Source of the DNA: Opitutaceae bacterium
GTDB taxonomy: Bacteria > Verrucomicrobiota > Verrucomicrobiia > Opitutales > Opitutaceae
Direction: 5' to 3'
DNA length: 5,390 nucleotides
NCBI GenBank assembly: GCA_016763045.1
Contig: JAESUN010000131.1
Location: 1-5,390 of the forward strand
In this document: positions 1 to 4,804 of the stretch, piece by piece
Position numbering within the stretch: the first letter of the stretch is position 1
Layout: the number at the start of each line of letters is the position of its first letter
Made by a program: the position numbers and the translations under genes
The notes under the pieces: generated by a model
Told to the model about the DNA's origin: nothing
Database searches by the model: none
Seen by the model: the letters and a program-made list of their open reading frames with translations, nothing else

Positions 1-581
1 ATTTCACTAAATTCCAAATGCCCTGGCCTTGACCACGCATCTTTAATAGCTTTGCCAATGACAACAAACATTGATACAATATGATCCTTCGGTAAATTTA
101 TAAGATCACCCACTTTACCAAACTCAAACCCATCCATAGGGCATGAGTCGTATCCCATTTCTTTTGCGAGAAGCATGATGGTTTGTGCGGCTATTCCGCA
201 CGAACGCATGGCTTCATCGCGCTGAAGTTGTTCATTCCCTTTATAAGAACCGCCAATCATTGGTACAAGCATGTTGCTGACTGCTTCCGGTGCATTTTTC
301 CAATAACGTTCAGGGCTTTTTTCCCAGGCTTTGAGGTCGGCGCAAAGAATAAGGGTGATCGAGGCGTCGGTCACTTGAGCTTGATCCCAAGAAGCAGCTC
401 GGAGGCTTTTCAGAGTCTCGGCATCGCTAGCCACTACAAATCGCCAGTTTTGGATATTGTATGAAGTAGGGGAAAGAAGGGTATGGGAGAGAAGCTTCTC
501 GATTTCTTCATCACTCATCTGATGTGATGCATCGTAGTGTTTGACGGAACGTCTTTCGGTAACGGCTTCAAATGTATTCAT
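1..581 (-). CDS. Nitroreductase family protein (FMN-dependent NAD(P)H oxidoreductase), C-terminus cut by window edge
   Basis: The frame opens at ATG 581-579 and stays open to the window edge, giving 193 residues with no stop. Nitroreductase-family enzymes are usually about 190-210 residues, so probably only the last 10-20 are missing. The N-terminal ERRSVKHYD (residues 9-17) is the family's basic FMN-phosphate-binding motif, and SPTSYNIQNWRFVV (37-50) is the second flavin-contacting segment. C-terminal MGYDSCPMDGFE (142-153) and GKAIKDAWSRPGHL (176-189) are also typical. Family members are homodimeric cytosolic flavoproteins that reduce nitroaromatics, quinones or related electrophiles with NAD(P)H; the substrate here cannot be told. 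No good Shine-Dalgarno sequence precedes the ATG. The gene lies 57 bases downstream of the DUF488 gene on the same strand, but a perfect TATAAT in the gap suggests its own promoter. Confidence 0.93.
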   Translation of the reverse strand, partial: MNTFEAVTERRSVKHYDASHQMSDEEIEKLLSHTLLSPTSYNIQNWRFVVASDAETLKSLRAASWDQAQVTDASITLILCADLKAWEKSPERYWKNAPEAVSNMLVPMIGGSYKGNEQLQRDEAMRSCGIAAQTIMLLAKEMGYDSCPMDGFEFGKVGDLINLPKDHIVSMFVVIGKAIKDAWSRPGHLEFSE

Positions 582-605
582 AGACGAAAAGAGGTATGTC
601 CTTCT

Positions 606-631
606 CTTGAAAGGTCAAGATGGCTATTATA
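606..631 (-). promoter_or_regulatory. Candidate nitroreductase promoter with overlapping inverted repeat
   Basis: Reading the minus strand, a perfect -10 hexamer TATAAT lies at 631-626, 44 bases before the nitroreductase ATG. A start near 619 would leave a leader of about 38 bases. No convincing -35 hexamer is found 16-18 bp upstream. A perfect 5-bp inverted repeat, CTTGA-AAGG-TCAAG (606-619), sits at the predicted start site. It could be an operator or just a short leader hairpin. The -10 is seen directly; its use is inferred. Confidence 0.3.
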
Positions 632-638
632 AATCGTC

Positions 639-1019
639 TTAAGAAGAGTGCTTTTCGATATATTCTCGTAGAGCAGCCGCATTATTCAATCTCTCCTCTT
701 TTGAACTAAAGAGAAAGGTGATGACAGGGCCTTTGAGTTGTTTGAGCAGTCTTGTGAGAGCATCGGGATTCTGATCGATCTCAGCGAAGTACCTCTCCTT
801 AAATTCGTTCCATTTTTCTGGATCATGGACATACCATTTTCGTAATTCAGTGGAGGGGGCGATGTCTTTTGCCCAATAAATGATCCCGGCGGCTTTTTGG
901 GTGATACCACGAGGCCAAAGTCGATCCACGAGAATGCGTTGACCTTCTTGAGGGTCGGCGGGTTGGTAGATTCGTTTAATCTGTATCTTCATCAGCTTTG
1001 CATCGTTTTTTTCGCTCAT
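639..1019 (-). CDS. DUF488 family protein, YeaO-like
   Basis: This 126-residue protein matches the DUF488 family, whose Escherichia coli member YeaO has about 115 residues. Diagnostic stretches are IKRIYQPAD (14-22), VDRLWPRGI (31-39), the WAKDIAPSTELRKWYVHDP region (about 49-67), a conserved WNEFKERYFAEI helix (about 70-81), and a C-terminal TFLFSSKEERLNNAAAL segment (about 101-117). The family is small, soluble and cytosolic. Its biochemical role is not established, so none is assigned. The first ATG is at 1019; an in-frame ATG at 992 would give a 117-residue protein that fits the family length better. An AGGA precedes the first ATG by only about two bases, too close for an ideal ribosome site, so the start is uncertain. 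It is divergent from the small membrane protein at 1105 and followed by the nitroreductase gene on the same strand. Confidence 0.9.
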   Translation of the reverse strand: MSEKNDAKLMKIQIKRIYQPADPQEGQRILVDRLWPRGITQKAAGIIYWAKDIAPSTELRKWYVHDPEKWNEFKERYFAEIDQNPDALTRLLKQLKGPVITFLFSSKEERLNNAAALREYIEKHSS

Positions 1020-1104
1020 TTCCTGCTCTTTTAGATTGTATTCAGCTTATGATTCTTCCATCGTTTTCAACAGCTTCGTTTGCTCATGTTAGACTGATAA
1101 ACAA

Positions 1105-1380
1105 ATGACTCTGACGCAAAAACAAATTGCTCTTTTTAGACTTATCCTGATTGGATATTGGGTCTCTTTCGTTGTTGCTGTGTTATTCTTTTTTGAAAGC
1201 AGATTGGGGTATTACCACGTTGTATTTGGTGAGATGATTTTCTTTATCCACATTGGTGAAACGTTCGTCTTCAATAACACGTTAAAGAAATATAGCAAAA
1301 ATGTTATGCGGGATAAGCTCTTAATGTTGCCGTTTGGTTTCTTGATTCCGATGCAGCGAAAGCTGGAATGCAAAGCCTAG
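1105..1380 (+). CDS. Small membrane protein, possibly DUF1145-like
   Basis: A 91-residue protein with two clear hydrophobic segments, about 8-30 (ending in the run VLFFF) and about 35-53. A third weaker hydrophobic stretch, LLMLPFGFLIPM (72-83), sits near the basic C-terminus. The order of hydrophobic helix, helix containing a His/Glu pair (HIGE, 49-52), basic linker and short FGFL-type stretch recalls DUF1145 proteins such as YhhL. That match is by eye and tentative. A role cannot be assigned beyond an inner-membrane location. No Shine-Dalgarno sequence is visible before ATG 1105. One counted block inside the gene (1201-1260) is about 37% GC, lower than the operon to its right. It converges on the secreted-protein gene, with 35 bases between the two stop codons. 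Confidence 0.72.
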   Translation: MTLTQKQIALFRLILIGYWVSFVVAVLFFFESRLGYYHVVFGEMIFFIHIGETFVFNNTLKKYSKNVMRDKLLMLPFGFLIPMQRKLECKA

Positions 1381-1416
1381 GCTTTGCCTTTTGGCCTAAG
1401 ATAAAACCAAGGTTTT
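1370..1416. terminator. Convergent intergenic hairpins, possible bidirectional terminator
   Basis: Two inverted repeats lie between the convergent stop codons. The first (1370-1387) is a perfect 18-base palindrome that folds as GCAAAGC-CTAG-GCTTTGC and includes the TAG stop of the small membrane protein; on the plus strand it is followed by CTTTTGG. The second (1403-1416) folds as AAAAC-CAAG-GTTTT and touches the TAA stop of the minus-strand gene. Neither has a long T tract, so factor-independent termination is plausible but not certain. Confidence 0.4.
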
Positions 1417-1937
1417 TAAGGAATACGTGCGAGCTGGATTTGATGGATGGATATTTCTCCATCTTTAAATAAAGACCATTCATGCTGAACAGTGTTTTCA
1501 TCGATAATGGTTAGATCGAGAGCATGCATGTGGGCATCGATCTCTGGATCGATATTTGTTCCTCCTGAGTATCGAAAATGAACGATGTTACCGGAGGTAG
1601 ATTCCAGTTTCATGCGGGGTTGGTTTTTGAGAGAGCAGAAGTGGTTCATCGCCAGTGTCCCTTCGTCGTCGGAATAAATGGTTATCATTTCAAAGGGCTC
1701 TCCTTTGAAGAGTGTTTCGATAACTGCGCTTCCCGAAGAGGTGACTTCATAGGTGATGAGGTATGTTTTTCCCGGCATTTTGCTGGAATCTGCATTCCAC
1801 TGTCCCTCGAGGGCTTTCAGTTGTTCGAGTTCTTTTGAACCTTTGGTGGCTGTCTCCGAAGATTCTCCATAGGTATAGAGAGACGTTGCTAAAAGGAGAG
1901 AGAGTAGGGTGTAGAAGAGAGTCTGTTTCGATTTCAT
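1416..1937 (-). CDS. Secreted protein of unknown function, DUF1579/lipocalin-like type
   Basis: The start chosen is ATG 1937 (173 residues), because it begins a typical signal peptide: MKSKQ, then hydrophobic residues 7-20 (TLFYTLLSLLLATS, ending near YTYGES). An in-frame ATG at 2000 would put 21 non-hydrophobic residues before the signal and overlap the upstream gene. No lipobox cysteine is seen, so a periplasmic or exported soluble protein is likely. The mature part has a conserved-looking pattern: LEGQW (43-47), SGSAVIETLFKGEPFEMITIY (68-88), NHFCSLKNQPRM (98-109), HMHALDL (136-142) and QHEWSLFKDG (151-160). It resembles small beta-rich exported proteins often annotated as DUF1579 or hypothetical. 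It follows the SRPBCC gene by 17 bases and is probably the third gene of the ArsR operon. No Shine-Dalgarno sequence precedes it. Confidence 0.8.
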   Translation of the reverse strand: MKSKQTLFYTLLSLLLATSLYTYGESSETATKGSKELEQLKALEGQWNADSSKMPGKTYLITYEVTSSGSAVIETLFKGEPFEMITIYSDDEGTLAMNHFCSLKNQPRMKLESTSGNIVHFRYSGGTNIDPEIDAHMHALDLTIIDENTVQHEWSLFKDGEISIHQIQLARIP

Positions 1938-1954
1938 GTTTGGGTAGGGTGGTT

Positions 1955-2398
1955 TTAGGGTTGTTGGCTTTGGGTGAAGGCCTCCAGACGTTCTGAGCAT
2001 GCGATCCAGCCTTGACGATGCTCTGCCACTGCTTCTTCTGGTAGTTCGTGCCTGAGGTGTAGAAGGGTGCCTTTTTCGGATTCTTTCAGTGTGATCGTGA
2101 CGACACTGTGCTCGACAAATCCTTCAGCGGTCCAAGTGAATACAAGTTTCTGAGGGGGATCGATTTCGAGGTATTCGCCATGAGGCGCGCAGGCGAGTTC
2201 TTTGTTCGGAAGATACATTCTGACGGTGTATTTACCGCCGATCCGCAGATCGACTTCGGCTTCTGAATAGCCGTCGTCCATCCCAAAAAACCATTGACTC
2301 ATCTTTTCAGGTTGTGTGAGTGCGCTGAATACAGCCTCGCGAGAGGCGCTAAGTTCTCGTTCGATTTCGAGAAGTGATAAGGTTTTGCTTTTATCCAT
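1955..2398 (-). CDS. AHSA1/SRPBCC domain protein
   Basis: The 147-residue protein fills one SRPBCC (START-like, Bet v 1-fold) domain of the AHSA1 subfamily. Signature stretches are IERELSASREAVFSALTQPEKMSQWF (12-37), RIGGKYTVRM (52-61), HGEYLEIDPPQKLVFTW (73-89), VTITL (100-104), TLLHLRHELP (111-120) and GWIACSERLEAF (130-141). The domain forms a deep hydrophobic pocket. Bacterial members are often paired with ArsR regulators, and the ligand is usually unknown. Its ATG (2398) overlaps the end of the regulator gene by 8 bases (ATGGATAA), which strongly suggests translational coupling. The secreted-protein gene begins 17 bases after its stop. A cytosolic location is inferred because there is no signal peptide. 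Confidence 0.92.
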   Translation of the reverse strand: MDKSKTLSLLEIERELSASREAVFSALTQPEKMSQWFFGMDDGYSEAEVDLRIGGKYTVRMYLPNKELACAPHGEYLEIDPPQKLVFTWTAEGFVEHSVVTITLKESEKGTLLHLRHELPEEAVAEHRQGWIACSERLEAFTQSQQP

Positions 2399-2741
2399 TA
2401 TTTTTGGAGCTCTTGGTTTCGTTTTCTAAAAAAGTATCAAGATGGGCCAATCGAGTCATCCAGAAAGAGGTTAGACGTTGAATGACCAGCTGGGCTTCGG
2501 ATAGCGGCTCTGTGTTGAGCTTGAATCGCCGCGTTGTCCCATTCTTAAAACGGGTAATGAGACGGGCTTCTTCCAGTATTTTGAGATGCTTGGATATGGC
2601 TGGCCCAGACACATCAAAGGGCCGCGCAATTTCAGTAACAGTGGCATCTTCTCGTGAAATGTGTTGCAGGATTTTTCGACGGGTAGAATCCGAAAGAGCC
2701 TTAAAGACTCGATTGGTGCTGTCTTCCTCTAGGTTAACCAT
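2391..2741 (-). CDS. ArsR-family winged-helix transcriptional regulator
   Basis: With ATG 2741 as the start the protein has 116 residues. It opens with STNRVFKALSDSTRRKILQHI (8-28), the standard first helices of ArsR regulators that partner SRPBCC proteins. The helix-turn-helix covers about 34-62 (TVTEIARPFDVSGPAISKHL and the following KILEEARLI), and the wing about 63-75. The protein has no cysteine, so the CxC metal site of ArsR/SmtB metal sensors is absent and the signal is probably not a soft metal. The frame extends upstream to a TTG at 2777, which would add 12 residues. I reject that start because the TTGACG there is a good -35 hexamer. The gene heads the operon with the SRPBCC and secreted-protein genes and probably represses itself through two palindromes around its start. 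Confidence 0.93.
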   Translation of the reverse strand: MVNLEEDSTNRVFKALSDSTRRKILQHISREDATVTEIARPFDVSGPAISKHLKILEEARLITRFKNGTTRRFKLNTEPLSEAQLVIQRLTSFWMTRLAHLDTFLENETKSSKNNG

Positions 2742-2749
2742 GTGGTTAA
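2734..2749. promoter_or_regulatory. Operator O2 (TTAACCA-TG-TGGTTAA)
   Basis: A perfect 7-bp inverted repeat with a 2-base spacer. It covers the start codon of the ArsR-family gene (2741-2739) and the predicted transcription start. It shares the core TTAACCA-NN-TGGTTAA with O1 upstream. Such a palindrome fits a dimeric winged-helix repressor, and binding here would block transcription initiation. The repeat is seen directly; the binding partner is inferred from position. Confidence 0.7.
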
Positions 2750-2777
2750 ATAAAGGAACCTTGAAAGCGTTCGTCAA
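2749..2777 (-). promoter_or_regulatory. Predicted sigma70-type promoter of the ArsR operon
   Basis: On the minus strand, TTGACG (2777-2772, five of six matches to TTGACA) is followed after exactly 17 bp by TTTATT (2754-2749, four of six matches to TATAAT). A start seven bases downstream of the -10 falls at 2742-2741, on the A of the regulator's ATG, which implies a leaderless message. An alternative -10, TATAAG (2785-2780), with a weak TTCATA 18 bp upstream would give a leader of about 30 bases. Both are predictions from hexamer matches. Confidence 0.45.
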
Positions 2778-2782
2778 GACTT

Positions 2783-2806
2783 ATATTTAACCAAATGGTT
2801 AAATAT
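2783..2806. promoter_or_regulatory. Operator O1, 11-bp perfect palindrome
   Basis: The arms ATATTTAACCA (2783-2793) and TGGTTAAATAT (2796-2806) are perfect inverted repeats with a 2-base AA spacer. The inner 7 bases of each arm are identical to O2. The site lies just upstream of the predicted -35 hexamer of the ArsR operon, and its centre (2794.5) is 53 bp from that of O2 (2741.5), about five helical turns. It is the stronger of the two sites and probably also bound by the ArsR-family protein. Confidence 0.7.
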
Positions 2807-2851
2807 GAAAACCTGATAGAGACACTTATGCTCGGGAGAGGATTGCCTTCG

Positions 2852-2880
2852 GTCTCTCTGCTAGAGGAGAGAGACTAGTC
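2852..2880. repeat. Inverted repeat at the left edge of the AT-rich segment
   Basis: GTCTCTCT (2852-2859) and AGAGAGAC (2868-2875) form a perfect 8-bp stem with an 8-base loop. The right arm runs into a second palindrome, GACTAGTC (2873-2880). There is no T tract on either strand, so it is a poor fit to an intrinsic terminator. It sits where the local composition changes from mixed to AT-rich. Otherwise, 2807-2880 holds no supported gene. Confidence 0.5.
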
Positions 2881-3063
2881 TTTAACGAAGTGGGGACCTT
2901 CTTTACCAAAAAAAGTGGATATGCTTTTTCCTATAGAGGAATTAAAAGCGACTTTAATGGATTAGAAGTTATTCATTTAACAGAAGAAACTACTTTGCTA
3001 AACGAAGGTATTTATCACAATGCACAAAGCCGTGTGATTCGATTTATTGGAAAGAAAAGATAA
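2881..3063 (+). pseudogene. Start-less C-terminal gene remnant of unknown family
   Basis: A frame runs open from 2809 to the TAA at 3061-3063 with no ATG. The protein-like part begins around 2881: FNEVGTFFTKKSGYAF, then IKSDFNGLEVIHLTEET and NEGIYHNAQSRVIRFIGKKR at the end. The composition matches the intact gene that follows 10 bases later, which suggests the two were consecutive genes of one donor operon. The 5' part appears to have been lost at the junction with resident DNA. The only alternative start inside is GTG 2890, without a ribosome site, giving 57 residues. I do not recognise the family. It could be a short expressed protein, but a truncated remnant is more likely. Confidence 0.5.
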
Positions 3064-3073
3064 CTACTAAAAA

Positions 3074-3628
3074 ATGAAAAACTTAAAAAACATTATCGAC
3101 AAAAACTTAAACGGAAAAAAGGTATTCCTCCTTTTTATACTTACTAATATCGTTTATGCCTTTATGTTACTGGTAACAATTCCGAAGGTAATGAGTTTTT
3201 CTAATGGATTAAAGTTATTAGATATGATGCCTGCGGGCTATAATTTGGAGTATATCAATAGCTTATTTAATGCCCTTGGAGAAGGGGGGCGAGAGCTTTA
3301 TTTATACAACCAAATTCCTGTAGATATGATTTATCCTTTTCTATTTGGAATAAGTAATTGCTTATTATTAGCCTATTTTCTAAAGAAAATTAATAAACTA
3401 GATACTTCTCTGTTCTACTTATGTCTATTGCCTTTAGTAGCTGGAATAGCAGATTATTTTGAAAATTTCGGAATAATAAAAATGCTAAATAATTATCCTG
3501 AAGTAACGAGCTTTTCTGCTACAGCAACAAATATTTTCTCAATGACTAAAAGCACATCAACTACCTTATATTTTGTAGTATTACTTATCGCATTAATGGC
3601 TTTTGGCATTAAAAAAATAAAAAACTAA
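3074..3628 (+). CDS. Four-helix integral membrane protein of unknown function, Bacteroidota-like
   Basis: A complete 184-residue protein with about four membrane segments: 17-36, 84-103, 112-130 and 163-179. The N-terminus (MKNLKNIIDKNLNGKK) and C-terminus (GIKKIKN) are strongly basic, which predicts both ends inside. The first loop, about 37-83, is large and has conserved-looking polar stretches (KLLDMMPAGYNLEY, 47-60, and ELYLYNQIP, 74-82). Helix 3 carries acidic residues (IADYFENFG, 125-133). I recall similar hypothetical proteins in flavobacteria but know no function. The ATG follows an A-rich leader (CTAAAAA) without a Shine-Dalgarno sequence, as is common in Bacteroidota. Very low GC and high Lys/Asn/Ile contrast with neighbours and suggest horizontal transfer. 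The preceding gene remnant ends 10 bases before it. No promoter or terminator for it is convincing. Confidence 0.85.
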   Translation: MKNLKNIIDKNLNGKKVFLLFILTNIVYAFMLLVTIPKVMSFSNGLKLLDMMPAGYNLEYINSLFNALGEGGRELYLYNQIPVDMIYPFLFGISNCLLLAYFLKKINKLDTSLFYLCLLPLVAGIADYFENFGIIKMLNNYPEVTSFSATATNIFSMTKSTSTTLYFVVLLIALMAFGIKKIKN

Positions 3629-3680
3629 TTAAGCTTTTGTATCTGCCTCCTTTTGTTTAAATCCATCATAATAAAAAGAA

Positions 3681-4766
3681 TTAATGCTCTTTATTCGACT
3701 CGTTTTCACCCGTGGCTTTGTTGATGAGCTTTCGCTGAAGTGATTTTTCAGAAATGTATTTTCCCAGGAGGATGTCTTCTTCGGTAAAACGGGTCATGAG
3801 GATCTCCATTTCACCTCTGCGGTCAAAATCGTACGTAATAGTGATGGCGTTATCATCCGACTGAAAACCGTCCGGGTAAGAGATACCTACACGGTCATCA
3901 AGAATGAATCCATTGCTCCATGAGTGCCCATCATCAGAGGAGAGGTAAGCAGTGAGGTGAGATCGGTCTTCCAGACGTTGATCCATCGCTCCGTGTTTTA
4001 CCAAAAGGAGTTTACCGGAGTTTAGCCGTCGAATGAAAACCCTGGAGGTAAGATGTTGGATACTGGATGGAGTCGCTGTGGTCCATGTATAGCCTTTGTC
4101 TGTCGAAGTGCTTTCTCCAATGCCATAATTCGTTCGAATGAGCATCCACAGGCTGCCATCATTGCGTTCGACGATCATGTGTTCATCGCAACTGCGCTCA
4201 TCCTTTACCGGAACGTTGGCGGCTCCTCTTTTTTGCCAGGTGGTACCTTTATCAGATGAGGCGTAGACAGTGGAACTACCTTCGGTAAACCATGTGGCAG
4301 AGGAAAGTAACCATTCACCGCTGGATAGAACGGTGGGTTTGTTCATCATGATCCCGTCGCAGAGCCTCTTGGGAGTCGACCATTCTGGATCTTCCTCCTG
4401 GGGATTATCTGTTGTGATGGCCCATACGCCTGCGCTGGCATCTGTATGATTTTGATAGCCCTGAGCCCAGAAGAGCCAGAGGCGGCCGGTGGGGTCATTC
4501 CATAAACAAGGATCGTATGCACGGACATCATCTCCGGGATCTAAGATGAGTTTTACATCGGACCAAGTTTCGCCGTTATCTGGACTTGTGGTGAGTAAGA
4601 CGTAGTTGCCATTATCCTCCGTAAGGCCTCCTCCATACCAAGTAGCCCAGAGCCGATCGCTTGAGGTTTTTTCGATGCCGGAAATACCCTGGAACTTTCG
4701 GAGTGAATCCGCATAGCGAGGGGGAGGAGAATTGAAGATTTGAGGAGGGTTGAGGTAGGTATCCAT
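3681..4766 (-). CDS. Sialidase-like BNR/Asp-box protein (exo-alpha-sialidase family)
   Basis: A complete 361-residue protein with four Asp-box repeats (S-x-D-x-G-x-T/S-W): SPDNGETW (61-68), SSDKGTTW (170-177), STDKGYTW (221-228) and SSDDGHSW (276-283). They mark a six-bladed sialidase-type beta-propeller. Other conserved stretches are FQGISGIEKTSSDRLWATWY (25-44), DPCLWNDPTGRLWLFWAQG (85-103), CDEHMIVERNDGSLWMLIRT (193-212), SRVFIRR (241-247) and SYPDGFQ (296-302). These recall bacterial proteins usually labelled exo-alpha-sialidase, but true GH33 activity needs an Arg triad, a Tyr/Glu pair and an Asp that I cannot confirm. There is no signal peptide, so it is probably cytosolic and acts on imported glycans. 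It starts 38 bases after the upstream gene, probably in one operon. The gene ends against the AT-rich segment, with no visible terminator hairpin. Confidence 0.9.
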   Translation of the reverse strand: MDTYLNPPQIFNSPPPRYADSLRKFQGISGIEKTSSDRLWATWYGGGLTEDNGNYVLLTTSPDNGETWSDVKLILDPGDDVRAYDPCLWNDPTGRLWLFWAQGYQNHTDASAGVWAITTDNPQEEDPEWSTPKRLCDGIMMNKPTVLSSGEWLLSSATWFTEGSSTVYASSDKGTTWQKRGAANVPVKDERSCDEHMIVERNDGSLWMLIRTNYGIGESTSTDKGYTWTTATPSSIQHLTSRVFIRRLNSGKLLLVKHGAMDQRLEDRSHLTAYLSSDDGHSWSNGFILDDRVGISYPDGFQSDDNAITITYDFDRRGEMEILMTRFTEEDILLGKYISEKSLQRKLINKATGENESNKEH

Positions 4767-4804
4767 TTGATGTATTTGGTTCGAGGTGGTTTACGGAAAG
4801 TTTC

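Larger units (their letters stand above)
2881..3680. other. AT-rich, foreign-looking segment
   Basis: Base composition and codon choice differ from the flanks: block 3421-3480 has 17 G/C in 60, against 33 and 34 in the blocks at 2221 and 4441. Both coding stretches inside are on the plus strand, opposite to the operons on each side, and rich in Lys, Asn, Ile, TTA and AAA. The character is Bacteroidota-like. I find no transposase, integrase, clear terminal inverted repeat or target duplication, so the mechanism of entry is unknown and the borders are approximate. Confidence 0.6.

Noticed and set aside
1020..1104. A divergent promoter pair between the DUF488 gene and the small membrane protein.
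   Set aside because: The gap must hold promoters, but I could not find a -35/-10 pair with acceptable spacing on either strand, so none is annotated.
1938..2000. A longer version of the secreted protein starting at ATG 2000.
   Set aside because: It would overlap the SRPBCC gene by 46 bases and place a non-hydrophobic, proline-rich stretch before a good signal peptide. ATG 1937 is the better start.
2391..2741. A metal-sensing (arsenic or zinc) role for the ArsR-family protein.
   Set aside because: The protein has no cysteine at all, and its neighbours are not arsenic or metal-resistance genes.
2482..2790. A 102-residue plus-strand frame, and similar plus-strand frames at 183-464, 1578-1838, 1763-1996 and 4053-4259.
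   Set aside because: Each lies opposite a clearly recognised gene on the minus strand, and its translation has no family-like pattern. They are shadows.
2852..3680. A gene cassette with an attC recombination site (integron).
   Set aside because: The hairpin at 2852-2875 lacks the paired core-site motifs of attC, and there is no matching structure after the gene at 3628 or any integrase in the window.
3629..3680. A terminator for the four-helix membrane protein gene or for the sialidase-like gene.
   Set aside because: The AT-rich gap contains no stable inverted repeat; only weak A/T pairings can be drawn.
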